Of a stretch of DNA of 64,000 nucleotides, positions 42,126 to 55,115 are shown piece after piece. The stretch comes from Harmothoe impar. Taxonomy: Eukaryota; Annelida; Polychaeta; Phyllodocida; Polynoidae. The stretch spans positions 19,506,784 through 19,570,783 of the forward strand of contig OX381706.1 of assembly GCA_947462335.1 (NCBI GenBank). Direction: 5' to 3'. Every line of letters starts with the position of its first letter. Within the stretch, counting starts at the first letter, position 1. Made by a program: the position numbers and the translations under genes. Under the pieces are notes generated by a model. The model was not told where the DNA came from. It worked only from the letters and a program-made list of their open reading frames with translations, and did no database searches.

Positions 42126-43344
42126 GGGTAGATTCACCCAAAGACGGACACACACCTTAAGTCGGACACTTTTGACCACATAATTCATATAGAAACGTGT
42201 GAAATCAGGCAGAAAACTCAACTTAAAATGAAACTATATATGTTTTTCTTGATTATTATGAAGGAAATAAATATTTAGGATAAATTGACAGAGGTTTGTC
42301 AATGTCATAAAGTTGGAATATTTTTTGTAATTTTCATGCTAAAATTAACAAACCTAATATGAAAGTAGTTTTACTATTTTCCTTATTGTGAGCATATGAT
42401 AACAGATAAATCATATATGTAGATATTGGATGAAAGCCCTACATTTTCTGAAGCGAATGGCCAGGACAAGTATTGCTATGTGTTAGCTGATTTCTATTTA
42501 TAGCCAATTTAAATTGACCTGTAATTTCACCTAAAGTAGGACACTAATTTCACCTTAAGTCGGACACTAATTTCCAAGTGTTTCCATATGTATTAATGAA
42601 TTCTAATGGGCATCCTATTATGAAATTAAGAAAAAGATGATATAGGATGCAAAGGAGCATCCTATGATGCAGGAGAATGTAAATATATTGCATTTACTTG
42701 TATGATGGGTTTATCATAGACATCCGCAGTGAACTGTATTGAACACTGTGATAAGCAATGCCTACATGTATTATTACAGACACAATGATACTAACTATGA
42801 TGGAATATGGACTTTATAATGTCAATGTTATTTACAATACTCTTTTTTGTACCTGCAGCCACAGAATTATTGTATTTATCACCTTTAAAAATGCTCATCT
42901 AGGACCTATACATTGCAATCCACCATGGGCAAATCCCAACACCCATGTAAAGGTATTTTATATATACAACTCAGAGTATTATGTAATAAACCCTATTCCC
43001 ACATCATCATGAACATTCCTACCATTTGGAAAATATAATTTCCTCCATATTTCTTCTTCAAAGCAGCTAAAAAGTAGAGTGTCCGACTTCAGGTGAATAT
43101 CTAAATCATGTGTCCGACTTCAGGTGAAATTCATCCTTTTGAGATTCCAATATTCAATGACATATTTCCTATGAATATCTTTTAATATCAGTGATAAATA
43201 TCAGCAATCCATGAAAAGGACAGTCTCCCCTTTCCATAGATACCATTATATAAGCATAGGTTGATCTCGAGATGTATTTATTTCAAAAAGAAAAAGGGTC
43301 ACATTCTCACTGGAAACGAACGTCCGAAAGTGGTGAATCTACCC
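42126..43344. mobile_element. 1.2-kb non-autonomous TIR element, TA target duplication
   Basis: Terminal GGGTAGATTCACC and GGTGAATCTACCC are flanked by TA on both sides (42124-42125, 43345-43346). Subterminal regions repeat AAGTCGGACAC (left, near 42162, 42536, 42560) and its complement GTGTCCGACTT (right, near 43078, 43110). Unit C shows the uninterrupted region near 48165-48190. The TA duplication fits Tc1/mariner-like mobilisation; no transposase remains. Confidence 0.8.
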
Positions 43345-43660
43345 TATACATCTAACCCATAATATAATGGACACTTGCTTAGAACCTACATATCATCGTG
43401 TATGTGTATTTATATATAAAATGTGGCAGTCGCACTATTCATCTGGAAGTATACTTTGTTGGGTATCCTGCAGAGTCTGGTTTGGTTTATATTAGCCTGT
43501 CAGACCTCCGATGAATTACTGTCCAATCTCTGTAATCTCTGCAATCGACCTGCAACCTGGGGTTGTCCCGAGCCCCACACCTTCCCAATTCCAGTGGATG
43601 GGGAAACATACACTAGTGGTAGTTTTGATTCTCAATAAAAGTAATTGCTTATCATCACTT

Positions 43661-45480
43661 GGCTACCCAAACAAACAATAGAAATAATTATATACCTACC
43701 CATATGGAGCCTGCTATAATGATGTGGTATTTCCATCTAGGAAGTCAAAGGCGTTTGCCTTCATCAACAAATCCTCCTTATACTTCACCTGGTTACTTTG
43801 AGAGGAGGAGGATTATGGGCACTAGTCTGAGAGGTTTTCATGGGCACTAGTCTGAGAGAAGGTTATATGACCTAGGCCAATTCTGAGAGGAGGTTATGAG
43901 AACACTTTCTCATTTAAGACCCTGGCTCAAACTTACAGCCGTCTGAACAGAATCAAATATTTGGAGGAGATTATAATGGCTCCTATTCCAGGATTCCCTG
44001 ACGGCACTGAGAGAGATATCCAGTTACAACTCCACTTATCAACCATAAACTCAATATCTAAAGCACTGCCTATGCAGGTCACTGGGCTACAATCAGTGCA
44101 GTGCAGGTAATGCAGGAACCATGTTCAGCTGAGAAGCACTGCATGCAGACATGCAGACTGCTCCCAATGGCCCAATGTACTGTTCCCCATAGTACTGTGC
44201 ACAGTGGGAGCTATCATTATGGAATCTTGGTATAATGAAAATCTTTTATAATGGCCACAGCTTTCAATATAAATTCATCATTGTCCAATTTTGTTACTAC
44301 AATCAAGTTAAAACTATCATACAATGCATATTAGATAAATCTTAACAATATTCGCACAAAGGTTTTTCCTGTTTCAAAGGTATTTTCCTCTGTAATTTGA
44401 TTCAGTAATTATAATGTCCATTCCCTCAGGTTTCCATATTGAAGGGTTGATGTTCAAAGTCAATCATGGCAATTCTGAGAGAAAGTTGTAATCTGGAACC
44501 TGACTTGGTTAAATCCTAATCTAAAAAAACACAATAGGTCTTTGACATGTGACCTTATTTCCACCACCGTCACATGACAAACGATACCAAAAATAGGGTG
44601 CTCTAATCATGATTCATCTAATATTGTCAAAACATGACAACATCGGTGAAGCATACTTGGGGTAACTTGGGATGTGTTTTCAAGTGATTGATGTCCAAGC
44701 TTATGTAAGCTGATTCAAGTTACTAGGCACCCAGCACCACTGAGACCTGGGGGTCATGGGCTAAACACAATATCAGTACTAGCATTGGAATAAGGTGGCT
44801 TGGAGAACATGCTACTTTATTGACAACAGCTTCTGGTCAATGATGGGCACTGAGGCCACCACTCCTTTGATCCTAATAGCATCTGCCAAAAGAGGCTTGC
44901 AAGCTCTAGTCTTTCGTTCTCGTCATATAAAACTGAACATTGGAAAATGTAATGCTGTGCTACCTAATCTTTCTGATCCTTCTTTCATCACTAATTCCAG
45001 GTTTGTAATCAACCTTTTGAGGGACCCATCATGTTTTAATGCATTATGCCCATCAACTTTGTGGTGCATGAATGCAATCCTGGGGAGTAACTTTCTAGTG
45101 CAGCATGAATGCATCACGATGACACTATGAGGCTCCCGTTAAGGTCAGCATAATGCAGCTCTGGCTAGTCAGTTGGCATGGTCGGCTGATGGTTGCATTC
45201 AATCATGAGATGACAAAGGGCATAGCAAATGAAAGCAATATGCTACTGGCAAAGGGCTAAAGGCTATTCACATATACAAGATGTTAATATTAATTCATAG
45301 CAAACCCTCTGAGCGTTATGGAGAAGTGTGCTAATTACCTGAATATTGAAGCTATTTTGTTTGCTTATATGGTGGACTGTTCCATCCAGGGCATTGCAGA
45401 TCCTCGTATGTTGGACTATCAAGGGGCGCCCTATCAAGTTGCTCACAAGGTGAAAGGGAGAACATTTGTATCATATCAAA
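43661..45480. repeat. Segmental repeat family S, unit B (partial)
   Basis: Contains AGGAAGTCAAAGGCG (43740), GCCTATGCAGGTCACTGGGC (44068), GACATGTGACCTTATTTCCA (44546) and AGGCACCCAGCACC (44733), in the family order. The right-hand blocks seen in other units are missing. Confidence 0.6.
45010..45260. repeat. MITE family M1, copy 10
   Basis: AACCTTTTGAGGG at the left and GGCAAAGGGCTAA at the right; TGCATGAATGCAATCCTGGG and GATGACAAAGGGCATAGC inside. Confidence 0.7.
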
Positions 45481-45579
45481 GGACCTAGTCTAGACAATCA
45501 AGTTGAAGGATGACCAACCGCTAAGCTATACACACAAAGAAAACCACCAAGACATTTATGCCTGTAGACATGCATGGTG

Positions 45580-48500
45580 CTATTGTCATAGTCTATGTTA
45601 TAAATGATATCTGTATTCCCATCCAGGAAATCAAAGGCTCTTATTCTAATAGAATAGTTGATGAATCATCCATGCAACCGTGGTTCAAGCCTGCAGCTAT
45701 CCAAACATTGTCAATTATTTGCAGGAGACTATAATGGCTCCTATTCCACAATTCCATGACACCACCTGCAGGCAAAATTTCGCTTGCTAGCATATCTAAA
45801 CACTAAACAAATTACCAGGTACCCTCAAAGCCCCGCAGTCAGTACATTGTTTATGGTTCATATAGGAACAGCGTTCAGATTGTCAACACTGTGTGCAGAC
45901 CAAGTTCCCCTAACCATCCCCAGTAGTACTGCACATAGTGTAGGCTATACTGGCCTGTGGTTCCCAAGACAACTTGTGTTTAAATTTATCAAATTGATTG
46001 AGAGAGAGAAATCTAATTTGATAGCTAACACGGGTCAAAGTCCCTCTTGAGCATTAATAAAAACAAATAAATGAAAAATCTGAGCAGTTACTTTTGATGG
46101 GATAAAGACCTTTGACATGTGGCTTCATTTCCACGACCACCACATAACAAATGATACTCTAAATAGAGTGTTTCAGTCACAATTCAGCCAATATTGCCAG
46201 TCAATGACAGCATTGGTGGAAGGTAGGTGGGGTGACTGCCTTATTTATGACTCATAGAGTAGTATTAGGTTAAATGATGTCATCCAACACAAGCTGAAGT
46301 AGGTTTACAGAGCTGTGTCCATTACAGGTAACTGGGCACTGAGCATCGCTCTACCTGCAGGCTATGAACTTTACTCATACACCTGTCAGTAGAACTTTGT
46401 GTGGGACTCCACCCGTTATACAAAATATTCCATAACCACATTTACAGACTCCCTCAGATATTGTTCAACTCATTATTTTCAAAGTTTAAATAATTTTAAT
46501 CAACTCAGAAAGAAAGTAGACAGATTCTGGAGCAGATCATCTGTTGTGAGTAGAAGAAGGTAAGTTTCAATGTCACAGCTAAGAATTTCTAGATTACATA
46601 GACTTTTAATTAAGGGGGAGTTACAAGCCCTAAGGACTGATATTGTGATTTGATCTTTGTCTAAATGAACAGTGAAAACACCATGAATATTGAGTTAATC
46701 TTATATCTGAGAATATGTTTTTCTTAAAATGAGGTGTTCCCCTTCAGATATCTGCATCATACAGCATTTCCATTTAGTAATAATGATCCTAATTAACTGA
46801 AATCTTCTCAGAAACATAATATTCAACATGAATCCAATCTGAAACCTGACTGGGCATTCCTCCATTTCAGAATTAAAACAATAAACAAATGAATAGTGAA
46901 AGGAATTTCCTTCAACACAAATTGGTACTTAATTTTCACCAGATCACATCGCTTGTATTGTTACTCAGCCAATGTTGCCACTAAATGACAGCAGCAGTGA
47001 AGGGAGCCTGCAGCGGCTTGCGATGTATTTACTGCTAATGGAGAAGTATTGGGAGACTGACGTCAGCAACACAAACTGATGTTGGTTGCTGAAGCTGTGA
47101 CAATCACAAGTAACCAGGCACCCAGCACCCCTGTGACCAGCAGGACATGTTATTTATACACCTGTCAGTGGTAGTATGGTACCATGACAGAGGGGGTTGC
47201 CTTGAAAACATGCCAACTCATAGACATCAGCTGCAGGTCAGCGGTGGATTCTGAGAGCCACATTTTCTTCTGCAATAGATAGTGACAAGAAAAGCATGTT
47301 GTAAGAGAGTAGTCATTTATTATCAAAAGGGAGAAGGGAGAGTTGATCGACTTGGAAACGAAACACCGTTTACTCATTTAGTGCCGAGGGAGCTTTATAC
47401 CCCTTACCTACCCCCTATTTCATTTATCTCTAATCGATTCTTTCCCTTTTCCTGAATTCATTATGTCTGTCATTCTAACTTCTTCCCCATTCCCTGTGCT
47501 TGCCCCATCTTTATGCATCCGGCATGTGACAGACCCTGCGATCTCTCTAATGGGTATAAATGCACCCTAAGGCCTCCATTTGCAGTGCATACCCATGGAG
47601 CATTCCTGCTCCTCTTATCACTTCTCACTTTTCTGTGTGCCATTAGCGAAGCCTATCAACACCCACTATGCCAGCAGACACCCCTAAGGCATACTTATAA
47701 AGAGACATGTTACCATAGAAACCAGAGCAGCTATAGGCCCTCAGGGTGGGATTAAGATGTCTGCTTGGAGACAGGTGGAACCAGAGAGGTGTCAGATATC
47801 ACAGGTGACGTGGTGGGATATCTACCAGGTACGTGTCATTTCATATATATAGGTGAACTGTGAATAAACATGAGAATGGTGGGAAATCACCTCCTCAACT
47901 CAGATTGTCACCCCCATAGATATCGTACTCTTTCCTTCAAAAGACATCCCCTCTTAAATAGTTCCATAAATATTCTGAGATGGAAAGATATTATGAAAAT
48001 GGGCGAACACTGTGTCTTATTTTGACTTTTATAATAGCTGTAAGCACAATGTATAGTGTAGTCCTTGTTCCAGTCCTTTTCATGATACTAATGACTGGGT
48101 GGCTCAGGTTATTGTACATGTTATGTTATCAAACTATTGAGTGTATTTTTCAATACATTATTGCCATTTCATGCTCATCCTATGTTTAACCTGAAATCAA
48201 TCTGTTTACTTAAGCAGAGCCCACATATCATTATATTTGTGTGTGTATGTTTATATATAGATGTTGCAGTCACACTATGGATCCTGAGGTATACTTTGTG
48301 AGGTATCCTGCAGGGTTTCTAGCTTGGTTTATGGCTTCCTGGTAGCAAACGTACGGTGCACTCCGTTAACCGGGTCCATGATTTACTCTGGTACATTATG
48401 AAAACTACAAAACCTTCCGCAATCAACCCACACAATTTCTCAATTTGTATATAAACTTGCAGGTGAATATAATTAAACATGCTGGACAGTACTATATATG
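45580..48500. repeat. Segmental repeat family S, unit C
   Basis: Closest relative of unit A: CAGGAAATCAAAGGCTC (45626), GACATGTGGCTTCATTTCCA (46112), TACACCTGTCAGTAG (46378), AATGGGTATAAATGCACCCT (47551), GGTATACTTTGTGAGGTATC (48287). It lacks about 0.7 kb present in unit A (39055-39775) and both M1 and TIR insertions. Confidence 0.7.
46956..47190. promoter_or_regulatory. Near-identical island with TGACGTCA (unit C)
   Basis: Partner of 40857-41092, with TGACGTCA at 47058-47065. Only about three differences were seen on reading the two side by side. Confidence 0.4.
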
Positions 48501-49098
48501 CATCACATTATGTTGTGTCTGAGTCTTCTGACTTACATTCTGCCAGTGACTCCTTTCTATTATCAGAAATTACAGGCTACCTGGCTTTGTGGATATTACC
48601 AGGCAAATGAATAACCTCTTGCATCTTTCAGAGGAGGTGAGGGGGGGGGGGGGTTCCCTCCTTGTATCACCTTAAAGATCTGGTCAGTTTCAGGAATGTG
48701 AGAGCATAGTCTTGTTTCAGTTTTGAATTTCAGTGAAATTAATGGCTAATCAAATGCTAAGCTACCCCAAAAACAAGAATACCAAAAGAAAATATCTATA
48801 GAAACACGACCAATTATATATACTGCAGGCATTTCTATCTAGGAGATCAAAGGTTGTTGTTCCTATAGAATAGTTGACAAATCACCCGTACATGCACAGC
48901 CATGGTTCAAACCTCTGGCAGTCAAAACAGAATCAATTATTTGCCGGATACTATAATGGCTCTGATTCCAGAATTCCCTGACACTACTAAGTGAGTCACC
49001 CAGCTATTCTACAACCATCATCAACTTTTCAATACCCAAACCACTGCCTCTGCAGGTCACTGGGCTACAGTCAGTGCACAGTTAATGTAGGAAGCATG

Positions 49099-49336
49099 TA
49101 AACCCTTTAAGGGCCATATAGCGCTTTGATTATAGGGTCTTCATGATGCAGCCCTGGTGAGTAACTCATCAGTGGTGCATTCCACCATCATGCTGACTGG
49201 CATTGGTACAGTCCTGAAGAGTCTGCATGATGCATGGATGCAGCACTGGTAGGATACTCACCAGGGCTTCATTCATGGATCATCATGAACAGGGCCATTG
49301 AGCATTAATGCACCATGTAGGAATCCTTAAAGGGTT
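49099..49336. repeat. MITE family M1, copy 11
   Basis: Clean ends AAACCCTTTAAGGGCCATAT and CCTTAAAGGGTT; two internal hairpins (GCAGCCCTGGTGAG..., GCAGCACTGGTAGG...). Orthologous to 53927-54163 in unit E. Confidence 0.88.
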
Positions 49337-50196
49337 CAGCTTATCAGCACTACCTGTAGACATGCAGACCCCCACTGTTCCCGATAGTACTGTGTAATAG
49401 TGAGAGCCAGTGGTGACGAGAATCGTTCACATGGCCACAGCTTACACCATAAATCCATCATTTTATCATCAAATAATGAGCTTCGTGATTTTTTCTTCCT
49501 TTAATCAATTTCATAATTTAGTCACCAGATTCATGTTAAAAAAGGATGATGGAACTTTTTTATTGCTATATGGGATCACGGAACATCATGTTTGTCAACA
49601 CGAGTACTTTCTACCATATTAAAATTCCCATGTAATATTTGATTCAGTAATCTCTTCCCTCAGGTCTTCCTATGAATGGATCATTGATCTTTAAAATAAT
49701 CAAGGCAATAGTGAGAGAAAAATTGAATCTAAAACCTTATTCTATTAGTCCTCCAGTTAAGAATATAAAGAAGTTATTAGGTGCTTGACTTATGGCTTCA
49801 TCCACCACCATCACATGACAAAGGGTACTGTTGATAGAGCGTGTTGACCACAATCTGGCCAATATTGTCAATAAATGACAACAGGGTGGTTGAGGCTACT
49901 TGGGTGCATATGTACTGCTTCTGCCTTTTGAGACCAATGAGTAATGCTATTTAGAAATTTTGTGGGGTTTGAACCTCATTTGATCCAATCCCAACAAGAA
50001 GTACCCTGTAACCTAGCAGCAGGACCAAACAGCCACATTTGTTTGAGCCTGTTAACTAAGGCCTATGGTAGTGAGGCATTGTCCCATTAGACAAAGTAAA
50101 GAGTGCTGTATAGTTGGTGCTGCTGTTGATGATGAAGAATGGATCAAAGAGGATCCGCTGGGCCGGTCGGTCTAGCAGTACCACTTTGATATGTTG

Positions 50197-50259
50197 GAGG
50201 CAATATCATTGATATAAGCCTCGGCCTTCAGCCTTGGCTTATATCAATGATATTGCCTC
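50197..50259 (+). repeat. Perfect 24-bp stem hairpin
   Basis: Bases 50197-50220 (GAGGCAATATCATTGATATA...) pair without mismatch with 50236-50259 across a 15-nt loop. This is shorter than a typical animal microRNA precursor but compact and perfect. It may be a tiny inverted-repeat element. No equivalent was noted in unit E at the corresponding place. Confidence 0.7.
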
Positions 50260-50512
50260 TCGACCCCCAGGAGTATATCCAGTACATAACCAGACAACCA
50301 GCACCACTGTGACCTGCAGGTTATGGGCTCAACACAATATTGGCAGTGGTTATGTTGGACTAGAGCCTTTAGTAGTAGGCTGGCCTGGTGAATATGCAGC
50401 CTGATTGACAATAACATCTGGTTGATAATGGGTTATGAGAGCACCCTACTTCTCTCCTAAGAGCATCTGTCAACAGAGATAATCATCGGTTAGACATTTG
50501 CTGAAGATGGCG

Positions 50513-50640
50513 TGAGCCTTTAAGGATGGTATAATGCCTTGATACATAATGGCCTTGGTTGTCATGATGCATGCATGTAGCCCTGACAAGTATTTTACCA
50601 TTGCTGCATTCAAGCATCATGCTAAAACCTGTGTGGTTGA
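50513..50640. repeat. MITE family M1, partial copy 12
   Basis: GCCTTTAAGGATGGTATAATGCC then GTCATGATGCATGCATG...CATTCAAGCATCATGC. The unit E equivalent is 55034-55115. Confidence 0.6.
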
Positions 50641-50811
50641 GACACTGCCGAAGGGAAGCCCGCGGAGTAAATGGCAGGAAAGGCACTTTCAGGAACAATA
50701 TTTATTTCGAATTCAGGTAATTTAATTTGAATAATGCTTCCTTTGTTTTTCTAGATTCTCCATGAAATGTACCTTTGTACACTGTTGGAGGCATAACATG
50801 ACTCTCTTCAT

Positions 50812-51664
50812 CCCAGTAAACACAACGACGTTGGTCAGACGTAAATCTACGTTGAATTTTGGTCTGAACTACGTAATTTTAGTAGGTTTATCAACGTCAA
50901 AACGTTAAGGTTTATTTACCAATCTCAAACCTGCAGGTCTGATTTACGTAGCTCCTGAAGAGGTAAATCTATGTTCAACACACTACATATAATTCTACAT
51001 AGTGGGACTCAGACAAAGACTTGTAATATATTGCATACAAACTTACATTTACAAACAATATTCATACAAAGTAACTACTATAATTTTCAATCTCATCTCA
51101 TTCTACATAGTATATTCTTGTAGTTCAATTGAACAGCCTGACAGTATAGATCTGTTGAATAGTTTTGGCTGCAGAGAGGCTTTGTATTTCTTCCATTACC
51201 ACCAATGTGGTGTCCTCACAGTAAAGTGCCTCAAAGCACCTATTCTTGCACAATACTTTAATCACCTGTCCTTTATATATAAATATTCTATTGAATGTGG
51301 TTTATTTGCATGATATTGAATTCACAATTAATGAGAATTTACTGCTTGAATGTGGTAGATTTGTTAAGGAGCTGTAATATACTCTCCATAATTGATAGTG
51401 CTGCCACCTAGTGTGACACGGAAAAGTCATCTACCCAATTGAAGTTGAAAAGTTACATCTTTTAATGTAGATCTACGTAGAATTTTTACATCTGAATGAG
51501 GTAGATCAACATAAATCAGACGTCTACATCTGTTGAACGTAAATAAACCTTAACGTTTTGACGTCTACAAACCTTCCAAAATTACCAATCTCAAACCTTT
51601 TGGTTGGACATCTACCTAGAGAAACCTCTGAGCTACGTTGGAACTACGTAGGGTGTTTACTGGG
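50812..51664. mobile_element. 853-bp TIR element, AT target duplication
   Basis: Ends CCCAGTAAACAC and GTGTTTACTGGG, flanked by AT (50810-50811, 51665-51666). Unit E has the empty site CTCGTCATGGTACAC near 55287-55300. The arms hold AACGTCAAAACGTTAAGG and its complement, plus repeated CCAATCTCAAACC. A 103-codon frame inside is not recognisable. A 2-bp AT duplication with such ends fits ISL2EU-like elements, a tentative assignment. Confidence 0.85.
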
Positions 51665-52096
51665 ATGGTACACCATGCATATTGCTTAAATTCTATACTA
51701 TATGGTCTCAAAAGATCTGTATCAGCATGACCTTTCACCTTTCCAATATCAGAATTTCCCTCAACATTTTGATATTTTGTTTATTGCCTGAGGTATTCGG
51801 ATAAATGGTTGACTAATGTTCGAACCCCATCAATCTAATTATGAGAGAAAAATCGAAATTGAAGCCTGACTTTCGTCAGTCCCCTATTTCAGAATTTCAA
51901 AAAGATGATGGAATAAACAAAAAAGAATGAAAGCAATAATACTTTTTACCCTGGTGTGATAAACAATTGACAGGTGGCTTCATTTCCATCAGCGTCACAT
52001 GGCAAATTACACTCCAAATGGATTGCTTCATTCACAATTCAGTGACTATTGCCAGTAAATGGGAGCCACAGTGAAGGACTATATCAGTAACAAGTA

Positions 52097-52313
52097 GGGT
52101 AGATCGACCAAGAGTCAACCACGTACCCTGAGATGTCCACCGTAACTATATATTTATCCACGTATGGTGTTGCCTCTATTTGTCCTTTGCTGAAAGGAGT
52201 AACACTTTTAAAGTATACTGTGATACACAGAAGGAGGGCTGACTATGCATGAATGACTATAGAATAGGGGTGCATGTAATGGTGTATGTGGTTGACTCTA
52301 GGTCAATCTACCC
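52097..52313. mobile_element. 217-bp MITE related to the 42126 element, TA target duplication
   Basis: Ends GGGTAGATCGACC and GGTCAATCTACCC with TA at 52095-52096 and 52314-52315. Second-layer arms AGAGTCAACCAC and GTGGTTGACTCT are inverted. The termini resemble those of the 1.2-kb element at 42126-43344. Confidence 0.85.
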
Positions 52314-53926
52314 TAACCAGGCACTGACTACTCTTATGGCCCACAGGCCATTCACCTTTATAAACACACCTGCCTGCCGCTTTTACAGTAGTACTGGCCA
52401 TGGACCTTTAATCATACACCTGTCAGTGGTTGTAAGGGAGTGATATTTTTCTAACAACAGGGGGTGGGGAGGGGTTTACTTAGTTGATTTTCATATAATA
52501 TGCAGCGTGAAAATTTGTTGGTCCCCCATAAAAGAGGTCCAAATTGTTTCCGTATACCCCCTCCCTCAATGGGTTGAAATTCATTGTGGCTGACATCTTT
52601 TAGCAATAGTAAAAGGTAATAGGTGTCTTGATTTTCTAAAAGGTTTAACCTCCTTTTGGACCCAATATGTTACATGATTGACAAAAAATGAGAGTTAGAT
52701 GAAAGCCACAGCTCATTATTTTACATCGACTCCATTCATCAGATTTAAGACTTAACAACCCGGAAACCTTCATTAAATAGGGAATCCGTATCGAGCGTGG
52801 GTCCAGTGACGCCAACCAGTGACCTGGGTTTCTGGTAAGAAAATGGCTACTGGAGCCTTCATTGGCAACGTTTTCTGACTGCATTCTCAATATCCAATCC
52901 TCTTTAATGGGGCTAAATGCACATTCCGACCTCCTTTCGTGTTGTATCCCTCCACAGGCCTTCCCCTTCCTCTTATCCATTTTCACTTTTCTGTGTGCCA
53001 TTAGTAAAGCCCATTGAGCGGCCTTAGCCAGCAACACCATTGGGCATACTTGTAAATGGGGGAACACATTACCATAGAAACCTGAGCTGGAAGATGACAG
53101 GAGATGTGGCGCACATGTCAGGTAGGTGTCTCTTTGTACTATTTTAAACTTCTCAGTTCTGGGAAATGGCCTCATTAGATAACCAACTAGAATGTTGCCA
53201 TTCATAAATACTGTCCCTTTTCTTTCTTTCTATGCTCACAAATCTACTACTACATGTACTACTACTGTCGATAATAATGATAATTAACTATAATGTTAAA
53301 AAAATACCGGTACTGATGATGATGTAGCATAACCCTTTTCTGTATCTTTGTCTCTCAACTAGATCAACAAAATGAGTGCCAGTGGCTCCTCTCTATTATC
53401 AGAAATTGCAGGCTGCCTGCCTTTGTGCACAGAACCAGACAACTGAACAATCACTTGCATCCTCCAGAGGAGGTGGAGGGGGGATTCTTTCCTTGTATCA
53501 CCGTAGATATCGGATCTGTTTCATGAATGGGAGAGCATAGACTTGTTATAATTTTAATTTTCAATGAAATTAATGGCTGATCAAATGCTAAGCTACCCCA
53601 AAAAAAACAAGAATACCAAATGAATATCTACAACCTATTATATGTGATACTGCAGGTATTTCTATCTAGGAGATCAAATGCTGTTGTTCCTATAGAATAG
53701 TTGACAAATCACCCATGCATGCATGGCCATGGTTCAAACCTCTAGCAGTCAAAACAGAATCATTTATTTGCCGGATACTATAATGACTCTGATTCCAGAA
53801 TTCCCTGACACTACTAAGAGAGTCACCCAGCTATTCTACAACCATCATCAACTTGTCAATACCCAAACCACTGCCTCTGCAGGTCACTGGGCTACAGTCA
53901 GTACACCGTTAATGTAGAAAGCATGT

Positions 53927-54163
53927 TAACCCTTTAAGGGCCATATAGTGCTTTGATTATAGGGTCTTCATGATGAAGCCCTGGTGAGTAACTCACCAGC
54001 AGTGCATTCCACCATCATGCTGACTGGCATTGGTACAGTCCTGAAGAGTCTGCATGATGCATGAATACAGCACTGGTAGGATACTCACCAGGGTTGCATT
54101 CATGGATCATGATGAACCAGGCCATGGTGCATTAATGCACTCAGCAGGGACCCTTAAAGGGTT
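53927..54163. repeat. MITE family M1, copy 13
   Basis: Ends TTAACCCTTTAAGGGCCATA and CCCTTAAAGGGTTGA, with hairpins as in 49099-49336. The outer TTAA is visible on the left. Confidence 0.88.
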
Positions 54164-55033
54164 GAGCTCATCATCACTACCTGCAGACATGCAGACCCCC
54201 ACTGTTCCCAATAGAATTTGTGTGTTAGTGGGAGCTACCAGTGACAAGAATGGTTCACATAGCCACAGCTTAAATCATTTATAAATCCATCATTTTATCA
54301 TCAAACAATGAGCTTGGGTGATTTTTTCTTCCTTTGATCAATTTTATGATTCAGTCACCAGATTCATGTTAAAAAAAGAATGATGGAACTTTTTTATTGC
54401 TATATGGGATCACGGAACATATAATCATGTTTGTCAACATGAATACTCTCTCCCGAAAATCCCATGTAATATTTGATTCAGTAATCTGTTCCCTCAGGTT
54501 TTCCTATGAATGGATCACTGATGTTTAAAATAATCAAGGTAATAGTGAGAGAAAAATCTAAAACTTGAATCTGTTAGAAGTTATTTGGTGTTGGATTTGT
54601 GGCTCCAGCCACGACCATCACATGGCAAAAGATAAAGTACTTTAATCACAATTTGGCCAATATTGTCAGGAAGTGACACTAGAAACGAAGGCTAACCGAG
54701 ACTACTTGGGGTCAATTTACTTTGTGCTCAAGCAGTATTATTAAGTCTATGAGATCAAGCAATACAAGTTGACAGAGGCTGGCTGGACTGTAAATCAAAA
54801 TAACCAGGCACCCAGCACCACTGTGACCTGCAGGTTATGGGCTCAACACAATATCAGTAGTGGTTATGTTGGACTAGGGCCTTTAGTAGTAGGCTGGCCT
54901 GGTAAATATGCAGCCTGATTGACAATAACAGCTGGTTGATGATGGGGATGAGAGCACCCTACTTGTCTCCTAAGAGCTTCTGTCAACAGAGGTCATCATC
55001 GGTTAGACATGTGCAGACATCATCGGTTAGACA

Positions 55034-55115
55034 TTCCCTGGTTGTCATGATGCATGAATGCAACCCTGACAAGTATTTTACCAGTGCTGCATTTAAGGAT
55101 CATACCGAAACCTAT
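55034..55115. repeat. MITE family M1, fragment 14
   Basis: GTTGTCATGATGCATGAATG ... TTTACCAGTGCTGCATTTAAG; partner of 50513-50640 with its left end deleted. Confidence 0.55.

Larger units (their letters stand above)
38540..43660. repeat. Segmental repeat family S, unit A
   Basis: Shared landmarks with units B-E, in order: CAGGAAATCAAAGGCTCC (38594), a CTGCAGTCAGTGCATTG block (38918), GACATGTGGCTTCATTTCCA (39932), TACACCTGTCAGTAG (40197), AATGGCTATAAATGCACCCT (41708), and AGTATACTTTGTTGGGTATC (43447). It is non-coding throughout. It contains a conserved island (40857-41092) and a 1.2-kb TIR insertion (42126-43344). Confidence 0.7.
48530..53360. repeat. Segmental repeat family S, unit D
   Basis: Opens with CCTTTCTATTATCAGAAATT, as unit E does (53386). 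It then follows the family order: AGGAGATCAAAGGTTG (48840), GCAGGTCACTGGGCTAC (49052), an M1 copy (49099), TACACCTGTCAGTGG (52416) and TTTAATGGGGCTAAATGCAC (52903). It is interrupted by an 853-bp element (50812-51664) and a 217-bp element (52097-52313). A 186-codon minus frame at 52645-53205 is judged non-coding. Confidence 0.7.

Noticed and set aside
52645..53205. 186-residue minus-strand protein, partly similar to a frame at 56402-56632
   Set aside because: The similarity follows from duplication of units D and E at DNA level; frame length and start are not kept, and no domain is visible.
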